Shown piece after piece: positions 44,055 through 52,784 of a stretch of DNA of 64,000 nt; position 1 is the stretch's first letter; each line of letters starts with the position of its first letter. The notes under the pieces were generated by a model. The model was not told where the DNA came from, ran no database searches, and saw only the letters and a program-made list of their open reading frames with translations. The position numbers and the translations under genes are program-made. The DNA is from Soonwooa sp032078105 (GTDB lineage Bacteria > Bacteroidota > Bacteroidia > Flavobacteriales > Weeksellaceae): the NCBI GenBank assembly GCA_046269235.1, contig JBJZOS010000003.1:62001-126000 (forward strand), read 5' to 3'.

Positions 44055-45134
44055 ATGAAAAAAACAGCATTATACGACAAGCATGTAGCTTTGGGTGCAA
44101 AGATGGTTCCGTTCGCAGGATTTGATATGCCTGTACAATATTCTGGTGTTACAGAAGAACATTTCGCCGTACGCGAGAAAGTGGGGCTTTTTGATGTCTC
44201 ACACATGGGACAATTTTTTGTGGAAGGTCCTCAAGCCAAAGCACTTTTACAAAAGGTTACAACCAACAATGTGGACACTTTAGAAGACGGAAAAGCGCAA
44301 TACACGTGTCTTCCTAACGAAACTGGCGGTATTGTTGACGACCTTATTATTTACAAAATGAATGACGAAAAGTACTTCGTTGTAGTTAATGCTTCTAACA
44401 TCGATAAAGACTGGAATCATATTTCTAAATACAATGCGGAGATTGGTGCGACAATGACGAACGCTTCTGACGATATGTCGTTGCTAGCAATCCAAGGTCC
44501 GAAAGCTGTTGAAACTTTACAAAAATTAACTGAGGTTAATCTTTCGGAGATTCCTTATTATCACTTTACATTGGGCACAGTTGCCGGAGTTAGCGATGTG
44601 ATTATTTCTAATACAGGTTACACAGGATCTGGAGGTTTCGAAATTTATTTTAAAAATGAAAACGCTGAAACACTTTGGAACGCTGTAATCGAAGCTGGTG
44701 AAGAATTTGCGATTGTACCTTGCGGATTGGCTGCTAGAGATACTTTGAGACTGGAAAAAGGATTCTGTCTTTATGGTAACGACATCGACGACACAACATC
44801 TCCTATAGAAGCTGGTCTTGGTTGGATTACTAAATTTGATAAAGATTTTATATCAAAAGAAATCTTTGCAAAACAAAAAGAAGAAGGCGTTACGAGAAAG
44901 TTAGTTGGGTTCGAGCTAACTGACAAAGGTGTCCCAAGACAAGGTTATCCTGTGGTAGATGCAGAAGCTAATGTTATCGGAAAAGTAACTTCTGGTACAC
45001 AATCACCAATGAAAAAAATTGGAATTGGTCTTGCTTATGTTGACAAATCACACAACAAAGTTGGTACAGAAATCTTCATCCAGGTTAGAAACAAAAACAT
45101 TCCTGCTAAAGTTGTTAAAACACCTTTCGTTTAG
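44055..45134 (+). CDS. gcvT: Aminomethyltransferase (glycine cleavage T protein)
   Basis: A 359-residue T protein that transfers the methylene group from the aminomethyl-lipoyl H protein to tetrahydrofolate and releases ammonia. Motifs: ALYDKHVALGAKMVPFAGFD, VGLFDVSHMGQF, NETGGIVDDLIIYK with the catalytic Asp, GYTGSGGFEIYF, GLAARDTLRLEKGFCLYGND and IEAGLGWITKFDKDFI. Usual length; monocistronic with a strong terminator. lpdA in this window supplies the L protein. Confidence 0.97.
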   Translation: MKKTALYDKHVALGAKMVPFAGFDMPVQYSGVTEEHFAVREKVGLFDVSHMGQFFVEGPQAKALLQKVTTNNVDTLEDGKAQYTCLPNETGGIVDDLIIYKMNDEKYFVVVNASNIDKDWNHISKYNAEIGATMTNASDDMSLLAIQGPKAVETLQKLTEVNLSEIPYYHFTLGTVAGVSDVIISNTGYTGSGGFEIYFKNENAETLWNAVIEAGEEFAIVPCGLAARDTLRLEKGFCLYGNDIDDTTSPIEAGLGWITKFDKDFISKEIFAKQKEEGVTRKLVGFELTDKGVPRQGYPVVDAEANVIGKVTSGTQSPMKKIGIGLAYVDKSHNKVGTEIFIQVRNKNIPAKVVKTPFV

Positions 45135-45159
45135 CAATAAGTAAGTTTTTATAAATAAT

Positions 45160-45198
45160 AAAATCGCCGATTCTGAAATTTCAGAACCGGCGATTTTT
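45160..45198. terminator. Bidirectional terminator between gcvT and terC
   Basis: Near-perfect 17-bp stem AAATCGCCGATTCTGAA / TTCAGAACCGGCGATTT flanked by A and T runs, suited to both convergent genes. Confidence 0.92.
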
Positions 45199-45219
45199 GT
45201 ATATAACTCAATTTTCTAA

Positions 45220-46257
45220 TCAATGAGAATCGCCATGTTTTGGCTTGTCTGGAAACAAAAACGAAATAAGCACCGAAATTACCAAAATACCTCCCACAAT
45301 TCCTAAAGAAACAGGTGACGGCACATGCAACCAAGGCGCCACAATCATTTTGGCACCGATGAAAGCAAGGATAATTGCTAAGCCGTAAGACAATTTGCTG
45401 AACATATAGATGAAATTCGCTAGTAAAAAATACAACGAACGTAGTCCTAAAATGGCAAAAATATTAGAAGTGTAAAGAATAAATGGATCTTCCGAAATTG
45501 CAAAAATCGCTGGGATAGAATCCACCGCAAAAATAACATCTGTAAATTCGATAACCGCTACAACAACCAGAAGTGGCGTTGCCATTTTAACACCATTTTC
45601 TATGGTGAAGAACTTGTCACCGTCGTAGGTTTTGGATATTTTATAAAAACGTTTTACCAATCTAGCACCAGCATTGTCAGCGAAATCTTCGGCATCGTCA
45701 TCACTCTCTTTGTGTCCGCCCCAAGATTTAATCCCAGAATACAATAAAAAGAATCCGAAAATTGTCATTACAGCATTGATCTTCACAACTTGCCCAAATA
45801 GTTGAAAATCTGGCAAATAGGTTAAGTTAATAAGCTCAACACCCGCAAAAATGAATATCGCCCGGAAAATAAGTGCACCAATAATCCCCCAGAACAAAAC
45901 CTTGTGATGAAGATGTTTCGGAACTCTGAAGAAGTTGAAAACCATGATAAATACAAACAAATTGTCGACAGATAAGGCTTTCTCTATCCAATATGCCGCT
46001 TGGAATTCTGTAAATTTTTCGATGGCGAGTCTGTGACCGCCTGCATCTTGGTTGAAAACCCAATAGACAACGCCCGAAAATATCATCGCTAGAGAGATCC
46101 ATACAATAGACCAGACGGTAGCCTCTTTTGATGTAACGATATGTGCTTTTTTGTTAAAGATGCCCAAATCTAAAAGTAGCATAATAAGTACGACTACTGC
46201 AAATCCCCAGATTAATCCGGGATGCAATTCCATTATGCTTTGGTGTGGATGATGCAT
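45220..46257 (-). CDS. TerC family integral membrane protein
   Basis: A 345-residue polytopic membrane protein. Two halves carry the TerC features: GFAVVVLIMLLLDLGIFNKK and KALSVDNLFVFIMVFNFF, then VAVIEFTDVIFAVDSIPAIF and LRSLYFLLANFIYMFSKLSY. The acidic residues in DNLFVF and ...FTDVIFAVDS are the family's putative metal-coordinating positions. TerC/Alx-like proteins are linked to tellurite resistance, manganese export and metal loading of exported proteins. An acidic cytoplasmic loop (KESDDDAEDFAD) separates the halves. A -7-like box (TAATTTTG on the minus strand, 46298-46305) lies upstream. Confidence 0.92.
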   Translation of the reverse strand: MHHPHQSIMELHPGLIWGFAVVVLIMLLLDLGIFNKKAHIVTSKEATVWSIVWISLAMIFSGVVYWVFNQDAGGHRLAIEKFTEFQAAYWIEKALSVDNLFVFIMVFNFFRVPKHLHHKVLFWGIIGALIFRAIFIFAGVELINLTYLPDFQLFGQVVKINAVMTIFGFFLLYSGIKSWGGHKESDDDAEDFADNAGARLVKRFYKISKTYDGDKFFTIENGVKMATPLLVVVAVIEFTDVIFAVDSIPAIFAISEDPFILYTSNIFAILGLRSLYFLLANFIYMFSKLSYGLAIILAFIGAKMIVAPWLHVPSPVSLGIVGGILVISVLISFLFPDKPKHGDSH

Positions 46258-46375
46258 TGTTTTAAAGAAATTTATTTTTAGCTATATTTTAAGATTACAA
46301 AATTAGACATAAATAAGATGCCTAGGTCTAGTTTTTTTTAAATCTTTGAGGTCTGGCAAAAATTATACAATAAAA

Positions 46376-46404
46376 AAAACTCTTAGAAAAGGTCTAAGAG
46401 TTTT
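46376..46404 (-). terminator. Terminator of guaA
   Basis: AAAACTCTTAGA / TCTAAGAGTTTT stem with a 5-base loop and, on the minus strand, a run of A/T at its exit, 11 bases after the guaA stop. Confidence 0.88.
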
Positions 46405-46414
46405 ATCATTTTTT

Positions 46415-47944
46415 TTATTCCCACTCGATGGTTGCAGGTGGTTTACTAGAAATATCGTAAGCCACACGATTAATCCCGCGCACTTCGTTGATAATTCGGC
46501 TGGATACCGTATCCAAAAATTCGTACGGTAGTCGACTCCATGTTGCTGTCATAAAGTCGATCGTATTAGCAGAACGCACAACTGCCGTATATTCGTAAGT
46601 TCTCTCGTCGCCCATAACGCCAACAGATTTCACTGGAAGTAATACAACAAATGCCTGAGAAACTTTTTCGTAAAGATCATTTTTGTAAAGTTCTTCAATA
46701 AAAATATCGTCAGCCTCTTGCAGGATTCTAACTTTCTCAGCATCTACAGCACCCAAAACTCGAATGCCTAAACCTGGACCTGGGAATGGATGACGGTACA
46801 CCAAATGATGCGGAATACCAAGCTCCTCACCTACTTTTCTAACTTCGTCTTTGAAGAGCTCACGAAGCGGCTCTAGCAATTCGAAGTCCATATCTTCTGG
46901 CAGTCCACCAACATTGTGATGTGATTTGATCACCGCAGAAGGTCCTTTTACAGATTGCGATTCGATAACGTCAGGATAGATGGTACCTTGTGCTAAGAAT
47001 TTTGCACCTTCTATTTTGTGAGATTCTTCATCGAAAACAGCGATAAACTCGTTACCAATGATTTTTCGTTTTTGTTCTGGATCATCAACACCCGCCAATT
47101 TTGACAGGAAACGATCAGCCGCATCAACCAACTTGATGTTCATATTAAAATGCTCACCATAGTTTTCCATTACTTTTTTGGCTTCGTCTTTTCTCAAAAG
47201 TCCTGTATCTACAAAAATACAAGTCAACTGATCGCCAATTGCTTTTTGGATTAACACCGCAGCAACCGAAGAATCTACACCTCCTGATAAACCGAGAATG
47301 ACTTTTTGGTTACCTACTTTTTCTTTGATGGCAGCAACAGTTGTGTCGATATAATTTGTTAATTTCCAGTTTTTGTCGGCTTTACAAATGTTGAAGACGA
47401 AATTTTCTAACATCTTTCCTCCTTCTTCGCTGTGCGAAACTTCGGGATGAAATTGTACGCCATAAATATTTTTTTCGGGGTTTGATATTCCTGCGATGAC
47501 GCCCGATTTAGCATTTAGTTCAAAACCTTCAGGTAAAGCTGAAACTTCGTCGAAGTGACTCATCCACACAACAGAATTTTGGGAAACGCCGCTAAGCAAA
47601 GCATTCTCTTTTACAATTTCTAAATTCGCTTTTCCGTATTCACCTTTTTGACCTTTGTCAACTTTTCCACCTAACAGATGTGCCGTTAACTGCATACCAT
47701 AACAAATCCCAAAAACAGGAATACCTTGATCGAACAAAGCTTTCTCCACTAGATTGGCATCTTCTGCATTAACAGAACTTGGTCCTCCAGAAAGGATAAT
47801 TCCCTTTGGTTGCTTGGCTAAGATGTCTTCTAAAGGTGTGTTGAATGGGATGATTTCTGAATAGACTTCCATCTCGCGAATACGACGACCAATAAGTTGA
47901 TTGTATTGCGAACCGAAGTCTAATATGATAATTCCGTTTTGCAT
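46415..47944 (-). CDS. guaA: GMP synthase (glutamine-hydrolysing)
   Basis: A 509-residue enzyme converting XMP to GMP with glutamine as amino donor. An N-terminal class I glutamine amidotransferase has the nucleophile Cys81 in VFGICYGMQ and the His-Glu pair in HPEVSHSEEG. The ATP-pyrophosphatase domain has the P-loop GLSGGVDSSV. The C-terminal dimerisation domain starts near HHNVGGLPEDM and ends PPATIEWE. Full length. purD, another purine gene, lies upstream on the same strand, separated by a terminator and RNA element copy C, so the two are not a tight operon. Confidence 0.97.
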   Translation of the reverse strand: MQNGIIILDFGSQYNQLIGRRIREMEVYSEIIPFNTPLEDILAKQPKGIILSGGPSSVNAEDANLVEKALFDQGIPVFGICYGMQLTAHLLGGKVDKGQKGEYGKANLEIVKENALLSGVSQNSVVWMSHFDEVSALPEGFELNAKSGVIAGISNPEKNIYGVQFHPEVSHSEEGGKMLENFVFNICKADKNWKLTNYIDTTVAAIKEKVGNQKVILGLSGGVDSSVAAVLIQKAIGDQLTCIFVDTGLLRKDEAKKVMENYGEHFNMNIKLVDAADRFLSKLAGVDDPEQKRKIIGNEFIAVFDEESHKIEGAKFLAQGTIYPDVIESQSVKGPSAVIKSHHNVGGLPEDMDFELLEPLRELFKDEVRKVGEELGIPHHLVYRHPFPGPGLGIRVLGAVDAEKVRILQEADDIFIEELYKNDLYEKVSQAFVVLLPVKSVGVMGDERTYEYTAVVRSANTIDFMTATWSRLPYEFLDTVSSRIINEVRGINRVAYDISSKPPATIEWE

Positions 47945-48057
47945 AGGTTTTATAATTGTTTTGAAATAATTTTATTTTTAGGTTTTTCTAAACTTTGTCG
48001 ATTTAACTTGATAGTATGTATCAAACTAAATTTTAGTTTGGCGGTATTTTGTAAACT

Positions 48058-48147
48058 AGCCCCGATTGCAGTGTAAATCCTTTTTGGATAACATGGCTTG
48101 TGGCTTTGGCATCCAAAAAGATTGCAACGAAAAGCGGGATTAGCTCC
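48058..48147 (+). ncRNA. Dispersed structured element, copy C
   Basis: Closing helix AGC-CCCG (48058-48064) / CGGG-ATTA-GCT (48135-48145). The inner helix pairs 48076-48089 (AATCCTTTTTGGAT) with 48111-48123 (ATCCAAAAAGATT, one bulge). Same layout as copies A and B with compensating base changes. It lies between purD and guaA and, unlike A and B, is antisense to the flanking genes, which argues against a plain leader or riboswitch. A 9-bp hairpin CAAACTAAA / TTTAGTTTG sits just to its left. Confidence 0.55.
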
Positions 48148-48151
48148 AAAT

Positions 48152-48181
48152 AAAAAGAGACATTGGTTGCCCAATATCTCT
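48152..48181 (-). terminator. Terminator of purD
   Basis: AGAGACATTGG / CCAATATCTCT stem with one mismatch, then T's on the minus strand, 10 bases after the purD stop. Confidence 0.8.
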
Positions 48182-48191
48182 CATTCTGTAT

Positions 48192-49430
48192 TTAGAATTT
48201 GCCAATATCGTCTCTATAAAAGCCATAGTCGAAGTCAACTGGTACGGCATCTTCGTAGACTTTTTTTCGAGCCTCCTCGTAAGTGTCGCCCGTCGCCACG
48301 ATGTTAAGCACACGTCCACCATCCGAAAGGATCTTGTCACCTTGCATTCTGGCACCAGCGAAAAGCACTTGGCTGTGTTTAACTTTCTCGGTACCACGGA
48401 TTTCGAAACCTGTTTCGAAGTTCTTCGGATAGCCGCCAGAACACATTACTAAACAAACAGCTTTTTGATTTTTGAACTTCAACTCAATATTTTTGCCATC
48501 GATACAATCTTGGATAACGTCTAATAAGTTGTTTTCCAAAAGTGGTAATAAAACTTGAGTTTCTGGATCACCCAATCTCATGTTGTACTCTAACAGGTAA
48601 GTTCCGTTTTTGGTTACCATTAACCCAAAGAAAATAAATCCTTTGAAGCTAAGTCCTTCCTTCTTAAGTCCTTCCACAGTTGGCGCAAGGATATTCTTTT
48701 CGAAGTCCGCTTGGTGTTCTGCGGTATATTCTGGACTTGGCGCTACAGATCCCATACCGCCTGTGTTAGCACCTTTGTCTCCGTTTCCTACTTTTTTGTA
48801 ATCTTTAGCAGAGATACAAGGGAACAATTTTTCACCATTTGAAAATGCGATAATTGAAGCTTCGAAACCTTTAAGATGTTCTTCGATTACGACTTGGATA
48901 CCCGCATCACCAAATATTCTTTTGATCATGAAATCGTGCAAAGTTGCCTCTGCCTCTTGTTCGTTCTCACAAATTACAACGCCTTTACCACCAGCAAGTC
49001 CACTCGCTTTGATTACTAAAGGATATTTTTCGTCTTTTACATATTCTACTGCTTCGTTGTAAGCATCAAAAGTCTTTGCTCTCGCAGTTTTGATGTTATA
49101 AGTCTGCATGAATTTTTTAGAAAAAGCTTTTGAACCTTCTAAAGAAGCCGCCTTTTTTGATGGACCAAAAACACATAAGTCTGCTTTTTTGAACTCATCA
49201 ACAAGACCCTCAACAAGAGGAGCTTCTGGCCCTACAATTGTCATGTCTACTTTATGTTGGATAGCAAAATGCTTAAGTTTATCAATATCTTTTTCGTAAA
49301 TGTTTTCTCCTAATTGCTCTGTAGTAGCGTTACCATGTGCAAAATACATTTTTGTAATACGCTGATCTTCACTAAGTTTTTTTGCAATTGCAGACTCACG
49401 ACCTCCGTTTCCAACGATAAGTACTCTCAT
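48192..49430 (-). CDS. purD: Phosphoribosylamine-glycine ligase (GAR synthetase)
   Basis: A 412-residue ATP-grasp enzyme of de novo purine synthesis joining phosphoribosylamine and glycine. N-terminal VLIVGNGGRESAIAKKL; ATP-grasp loop KASGLAGGKGVVICENEQEA; metal and substrate site in YLLEYNMRLGDPETQVLLPL; C-terminal SDGGRVLNIVATGDTYEEAR. Normal length. A terminator follows, then RNA element copy C and guaA on the same strand. A -7-like TATTTTTG (minus strand, 49470-49477) lies upstream. Confidence 0.97.
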   Translation of the reverse strand: MRVLIVGNGGRESAIAKKLSEDQRITKMYFAHGNATTEQLGENIYEKDIDKLKHFAIQHKVDMTIVGPEAPLVEGLVDEFKKADLCVFGPSKKAASLEGSKAFSKKFMQTYNIKTARAKTFDAYNEAVEYVKDEKYPLVIKASGLAGGKGVVICENEQEAEATLHDFMIKRIFGDAGIQVVIEEHLKGFEASIIAFSNGEKLFPCISAKDYKKVGNGDKGANTGGMGSVAPSPEYTAEHQADFEKNILAPTVEGLKKEGLSFKGFIFFGLMVTKNGTYLLEYNMRLGDPETQVLLPLLENNLLDVIQDCIDGKNIELKFKNQKAVCLVMCSGGYPKNFETGFEIRGTEKVKHSQVLFAGARMQGDKILSDGGRVLNIVATGDTYEEARKKVYEDAVPVDFDYGFYRDDIGKF

Positions 49431-49490
49431 TGTGTTATTTGTTATTTTACTATTATAAATTTATTCTGCCAAAAATAATACTTTTTCGCC

Positions 49491-49524
49491 AAAAAAGCCT
49501 CATAATAATTAAATTACAAGGCTT
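49491..49524 (-). terminator. Terminator of the pirin gene
   Basis: AAGCCT / AGGCTT stem with inner A/T pairing and a following T-run on the minus strand, 15 bases after the pirin stop. Confidence 0.7.
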
Positions 49525-49539
49525 AAATATTTCTTAAAA

Positions 49540-50259
49540 TTATTGCGGCAAATCCATTGGGACTTCCATCAATAAGACTTCTGTGCCTTTTTGGAATTTT
49601 AACACGGCGTTGTTGGTATCCCAAATACCAATCGCATCGCGTCTGTGTAATTGTTGTGCATCAACTATTGCGCCACCTTCCAAAAGGAAAATATAAAGTC
49701 CATTTCCTTCTTTATGGAATTGGTAATCAACTGTTGTATCTTCTGTGAATTTTCCCCAATTAAACCAAGCATCTTGGTGAATCCAAACGCCGTCATCGTG
49801 CGCATTAGGCGATAAAATTTGTAATAATTGGTTGTGAACTAATTTTTCTTCAAAATTAAGTTGATCATAACGAGGCGTGACATCTTCCTTATTAGGAATT
49901 ATCCAAATTTGTAAAAATTTAACAGCTTCAGTATCGCTAGCGTTTTCTTCGCTATGCATAATGCCTGTGCCAGCAGACATCACTTGGATATCACCTTTCT
50001 CCACAATCCCAACATTTCCCATGTTGTCACCATGTTTTAGTTTTCCTTCTAACGGGATCGAAATAATCTCCATATCGCGATGCGGATGACGACCAAAACC
50101 CATTCCTCCCTCTACAAAGTCATCATTGATAACACGAAGAACACCGAAATTCATACGTTCTGGATTGTAATAATTTGCGAAACTAAATGTATGCTTACTT
50201 TTTAACCAACCATGATCGGCGTAACCTCTGCTATCTGCTTTATAAAATATTGTTTTCAT
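49540..50259 (-). CDS. Pirin family protein (YhhW-like)
   Basis: A 239-residue bicupin. The N-terminal cupin has the pirin metal-binding pattern: GFGRHPHRDMEIISIPLEGK and a later H-S-E-E (GTGIMHSEENASDTEAVKFL) with LQIWI. A degenerate second cupin follows (LFNWGKF-like core, YIFLLEGGAIVDAQQLHRRD). Some YhhW-type pirins have quercetinase activity; the native role here is unknown. Monocistronic. Confidence 0.92.
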   Translation of the reverse strand: MKTIFYKADSRGYADHGWLKSKHTFSFANYYNPERMNFGVLRVINDDFVEGGMGFGRHPHRDMEIISIPLEGKLKHGDNMGNVGIVEKGDIQVMSAGTGIMHSEENASDTEAVKFLQIWIIPNKEDVTPRYDQLNFEEKLVHNQLLQILSPNAHDDGVWIHQDAWFNWGKFTEDTTVDYQFHKEGNGLYIFLLEGGAIVDAQQLHRRDAIGIWDTNNAVLKFQKGTEVLLMEVPMDLPQ

Positions 50260-50972
50260 AATAATTATATTTTGTTAGCACAAATTTCATCAAAAAAATA
50301 AGTCGCTGCATTGATGTGTGATAAGAACGATAGTGCTTGTTTTTTACACTAAAAAGCTTCATTTATCATTGATTTTAAACTTATGTTAAACATAAATACT
50401 ATCACGCAAACTAAGATCAAAACAAATATAATTGTAATCCAATAATCTCATTTTAAAACACACCTGAAACATTGGCAACAATGTCCTTGTACGTTTGATT
50501 TTCAACTATCAAAAACGCAGAAAGCAAAAGAGTAATATTCAAGAATTCAACTCACACCCAATAATAGCTCCAAGAAAAATATTTACCATCAAAGAATATA
50601 ATTAAAGCGAAACTAAAATTACAATACTTGTATGTAATAAAAGAACTAAACTATTGGAGGATAAAATTACTTTTTACATTATGTCCACTTGTTCGTTAAT
50701 CATCCACTTAACAAAGATTACTTTATTTTAAAAAGAAAGCGAAATGCATTAAAGTACATAATTCTAACTATTTTTATTTTAAAGTTTTCAGGAAAAAGCT
50801 GTATCGGTTGAATACTAAGCTTTTGTAAAGATTATCAAAAAAGTCAGGTAAAGATTTGGTAACGGTGCTTATTGATTAGCTTTTCAACGTGTTTCCGATA
50901 GCTCGTAGCAAACATACAAATTATATAATAAAAGAATTAAAGCGTAAGAATATACTTCATAGATTATGAGAT
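50260..50972. other. 710-base AT-rich intergenic region, no supported gene
   Basis: No convincing gene on either strand. A ~30-codon minus-strand frame (about 50349-50450) encodes one strongly hydrophobic, membrane-like stretch (WITIIFVLILVCVIVFMF) but lacks a start, so it may be debris of a membrane-protein gene. The rest looks like ordinary AT-rich spacer. The region separates the housekeeping part from the lipoprotein array. Confidence 0.3.
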
Positions 50973-51518
50973 TCACTGTTCGCTGATTACATCTGCTATC
51001 TTGTAACCATCACCTGAATGTACAACTAGTATTTTACTTGGATATTTTGACTGAAATGTTTCGTCTTTTAAGATAACATCAAACAAAAATCCTTTTTGTG
51101 TCGTAGAAATAAGGTCACATTTTTCGAATTCTATTTTATCCCAGTCTTGCGCAGAAATCAGAAAACCTGTGCCTATACCTGCTTTCGATGTGTCGAATTT
51201 ATTTTTCCATTTTTCGTGAAACTGTGTTTCGGTCAGGCTCCCATCTATCTCCAAATCTACGTTGGTAGCATCGGTTTTGTATTCGTAGTATTCTGCTGTT
51301 GTCATTTTTTGCATAAAACGATCAAGCGAGCCGAGTTCTTCTGTCGCAAAATAGTTAGTGATATTTTTCACAAGCCATTCTCGGGCTTCATTTGCAATAT
51401 CATCATTTTGTGTTGTAGTTTCTGTGTCGGCGACTTCTACTTTTGTATTGCTTTTTTGCTGTTCTGTACAGGCAAAAATTAAAAATAAGAGACCTGCTGC
51501 TACTGTTTTTCTTACCAT
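50973..51518 (-). CDS. Lipoprotein with DUF3828-like domain
   Basis: A 181-residue lipoprotein: lipobox LLFLIFAC, then CTEQQKSNTKVEVADTETTT linker. The domain (NEAREWLVKNITNYFATEEL, MTTAEYYEYKTDATNVDLEI, LVVHSGDGYKIADVI) resembles the periplasmic DUF3828 fold; this is a weak resemblance by eye. Start at 51518 (MVRKTVAAGL), two bases after the preceding gene's stop, instead of the frame start at 51551, which overlaps that gene. Last gene of the minus-strand array. Confidence 0.6.
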   Translation of the reverse strand: MVRKTVAAGLLFLIFACTEQQKSNTKVEVADTETTTQNDDIANEAREWLVKNITNYFATEELGSLDRFMQKMTTAEYYEYKTDATNVDLEIDGSLTETQFHEKWKNKFDTSKAGIGTGFLISAQDWDKIEFEKCDLISTTQKGFLFDVILKDETFQSKYPSKILVVHSGDGYKIADVISEQ

Positions 51519-51520
51519 AT

Positions 51521-52216
51521 TTATTTTTCTAAATGTGCTAAGGAGATCCATGCTCTATTATTGATTCTATTCCCTTCTTTATCGGTCTCAAATAAATTAA
51601 AGTATCCTCTATCTGAAGCCACGAGCAACCAATAACCTTCATTGTATGTAAACAACCAGGCATTGGCCCTTATATTTTCGGTAGGCTCATTACTACCGCT
51701 ATATGAACTGTAATGTACCAATTTTTTTGGAATGATTTTGTAGGTTTTTGTTACTTTTCCTTTATCAAGAAGTTGCAAACCGTCTTTAAATGAAAAATAA
51801 AAAGATTGATGGTCTGCAAATTTGAATGGCGAAACAACATTGTAGCTGTTGATATATTCAAATTTTTGTTTTGTTTGCGACAAGCTTTTCATCGGGAAAA
51901 TTTCTTTTTCCCACAACGTTTCGATGATTTTATACGGTTTATAATTTTTTGGTCTGCCTGTGATACCACCTGAAGCCGAACTGTTTGCCTGATTGCAGTC
52001 TTTGTCGTAAAAACGAGCAACGTTAATTATGTCGGCACCAGGCAATGGAGCTGTTTTGAGATGATACAAGATATCGCCCTCTATTTCGGCAAGGTAAAGC
52101 CCCAGATAATCCTTGCTTTCGGCAATCTTTTGCTGAAAACAAGATGGTATTCCTTTCTCCTGTGCCATTGCATTGTTGAATGATAGTGCCGTTATTAAAA
52201 AAAATAATGTTTTCAT
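51521..52216 (-). CDS. Exported protein of unknown function (231 aa)
   Basis: A 231-residue secreted or periplasmic protein with signal peptide MKTLFFLITALSFNNAMAQ (start at ATG 52216; an in-frame ATG 15 bases upstream is less likely). The mature part is a single domain with KDYLGLYLAEIEGDILYHLK and TPLPGADIINVARFYDKDCN-type segments, ending WLFTYNEGYWLLVASDRGYF. I recognise no family. It reads into the next lipoprotein gene with a two-base gap. Confidence 0.6.
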   Translation of the reverse strand: MKTLFFLITALSFNNAMAQEKGIPSCFQQKIAESKDYLGLYLAEIEGDILYHLKTAPLPGADIINVARFYDKDCNQANSSASGGITGRPKNYKPYKIIETLWEKEIFPMKSLSQTKQKFEYINSYNVVSPFKFADHQSFYFSFKDGLQLLDKGKVTKTYKIIPKKLVHYSSYSGSNEPTENIRANAWLFTYNEGYWLLVASDRGYFNLFETDKEGNRINNRAWISLAHLEK

Positions 52217-52260
52217 TATTGTAATTGACAATTGATAGTTGATAATGAATTTTCAATGAA

Positions 52261-52782
52261 TTACTTTCTCAAATGAAAGACAAGCGGACTACTGATGTCC
52301 ATTTCTACCTGTCCATTACTTTTGCTAGCGATTAGATTTTTGTATGCCTTGGAATCCATGTTTAATGTCATGTTGTTGCTCTCTAATGTGAATGTCATTT
52401 GCTGCTCTTCGCCCTCAGTATTATCAAATATAATGGTATTTCCTTTTACTTTGTAACCACCAATTTGGTCTTGCGGTGTGTTGGGAACTGTCAAAAAACA
52501 AATGCCGTTAGTAAATTCAAAAGTACCACCTTTCCAAATCGGATTAAAATCAATGTCCATTCCGGGATTGTTCTTGCCAGAAGGATATATTTTTATTGGA
52601 CCTCCACCGATTTTGGTAATTGTCCATTTGCCATTGATGTCAGTCGCTGTCGTAGTTTCTGTAGTAGCTGTTTTTTCTTGCTCTCTTATCAGATTTTCTT
52701 CCGTATCGGTTTGTTTTGCTTGTTGATTTTCTCCACACGCAAATAATGCTAGAGCCAAACCAAGTACTATATATTTTTTCAT
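52261..52782 (-). CDS. Small lipoprotein, lipocalin-like beta-barrel
   Basis: A 173-residue lipoprotein (MKKYIVLGLALALFACGENQ, lipobox LALFAC). A Thr/Glu-rich linker precedes a ~110-residue domain starting DINGKWTITKIGGGPIKIYP and containing GYKVKGNTIIFDNTEGEEQQ and TFTLESNNMTLNM, the look of Bacteroidota lipocalin-like proteins that begin with a G-x-W motif. Function unknown. It starts two bases before the stop codon of the preceding gene region (52785), so it is tightly coupled. Confidence 0.6.
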   Translation of the reverse strand: MKKYIVLGLALALFACGENQQAKQTDTEENLIREQEKTATTETTTATDINGKWTITKIGGGPIKIYPSGKNNPGMDIDFNPIWKGGTFEFTNGICFLTVPNTPQDQIGGYKVKGNTIIFDNTEGEEQQMTFTLESNNMTLNMDSKAYKNLIASKSNGQVEMDISSPLVFHLRK

Positions 52783-52784
52783 TA

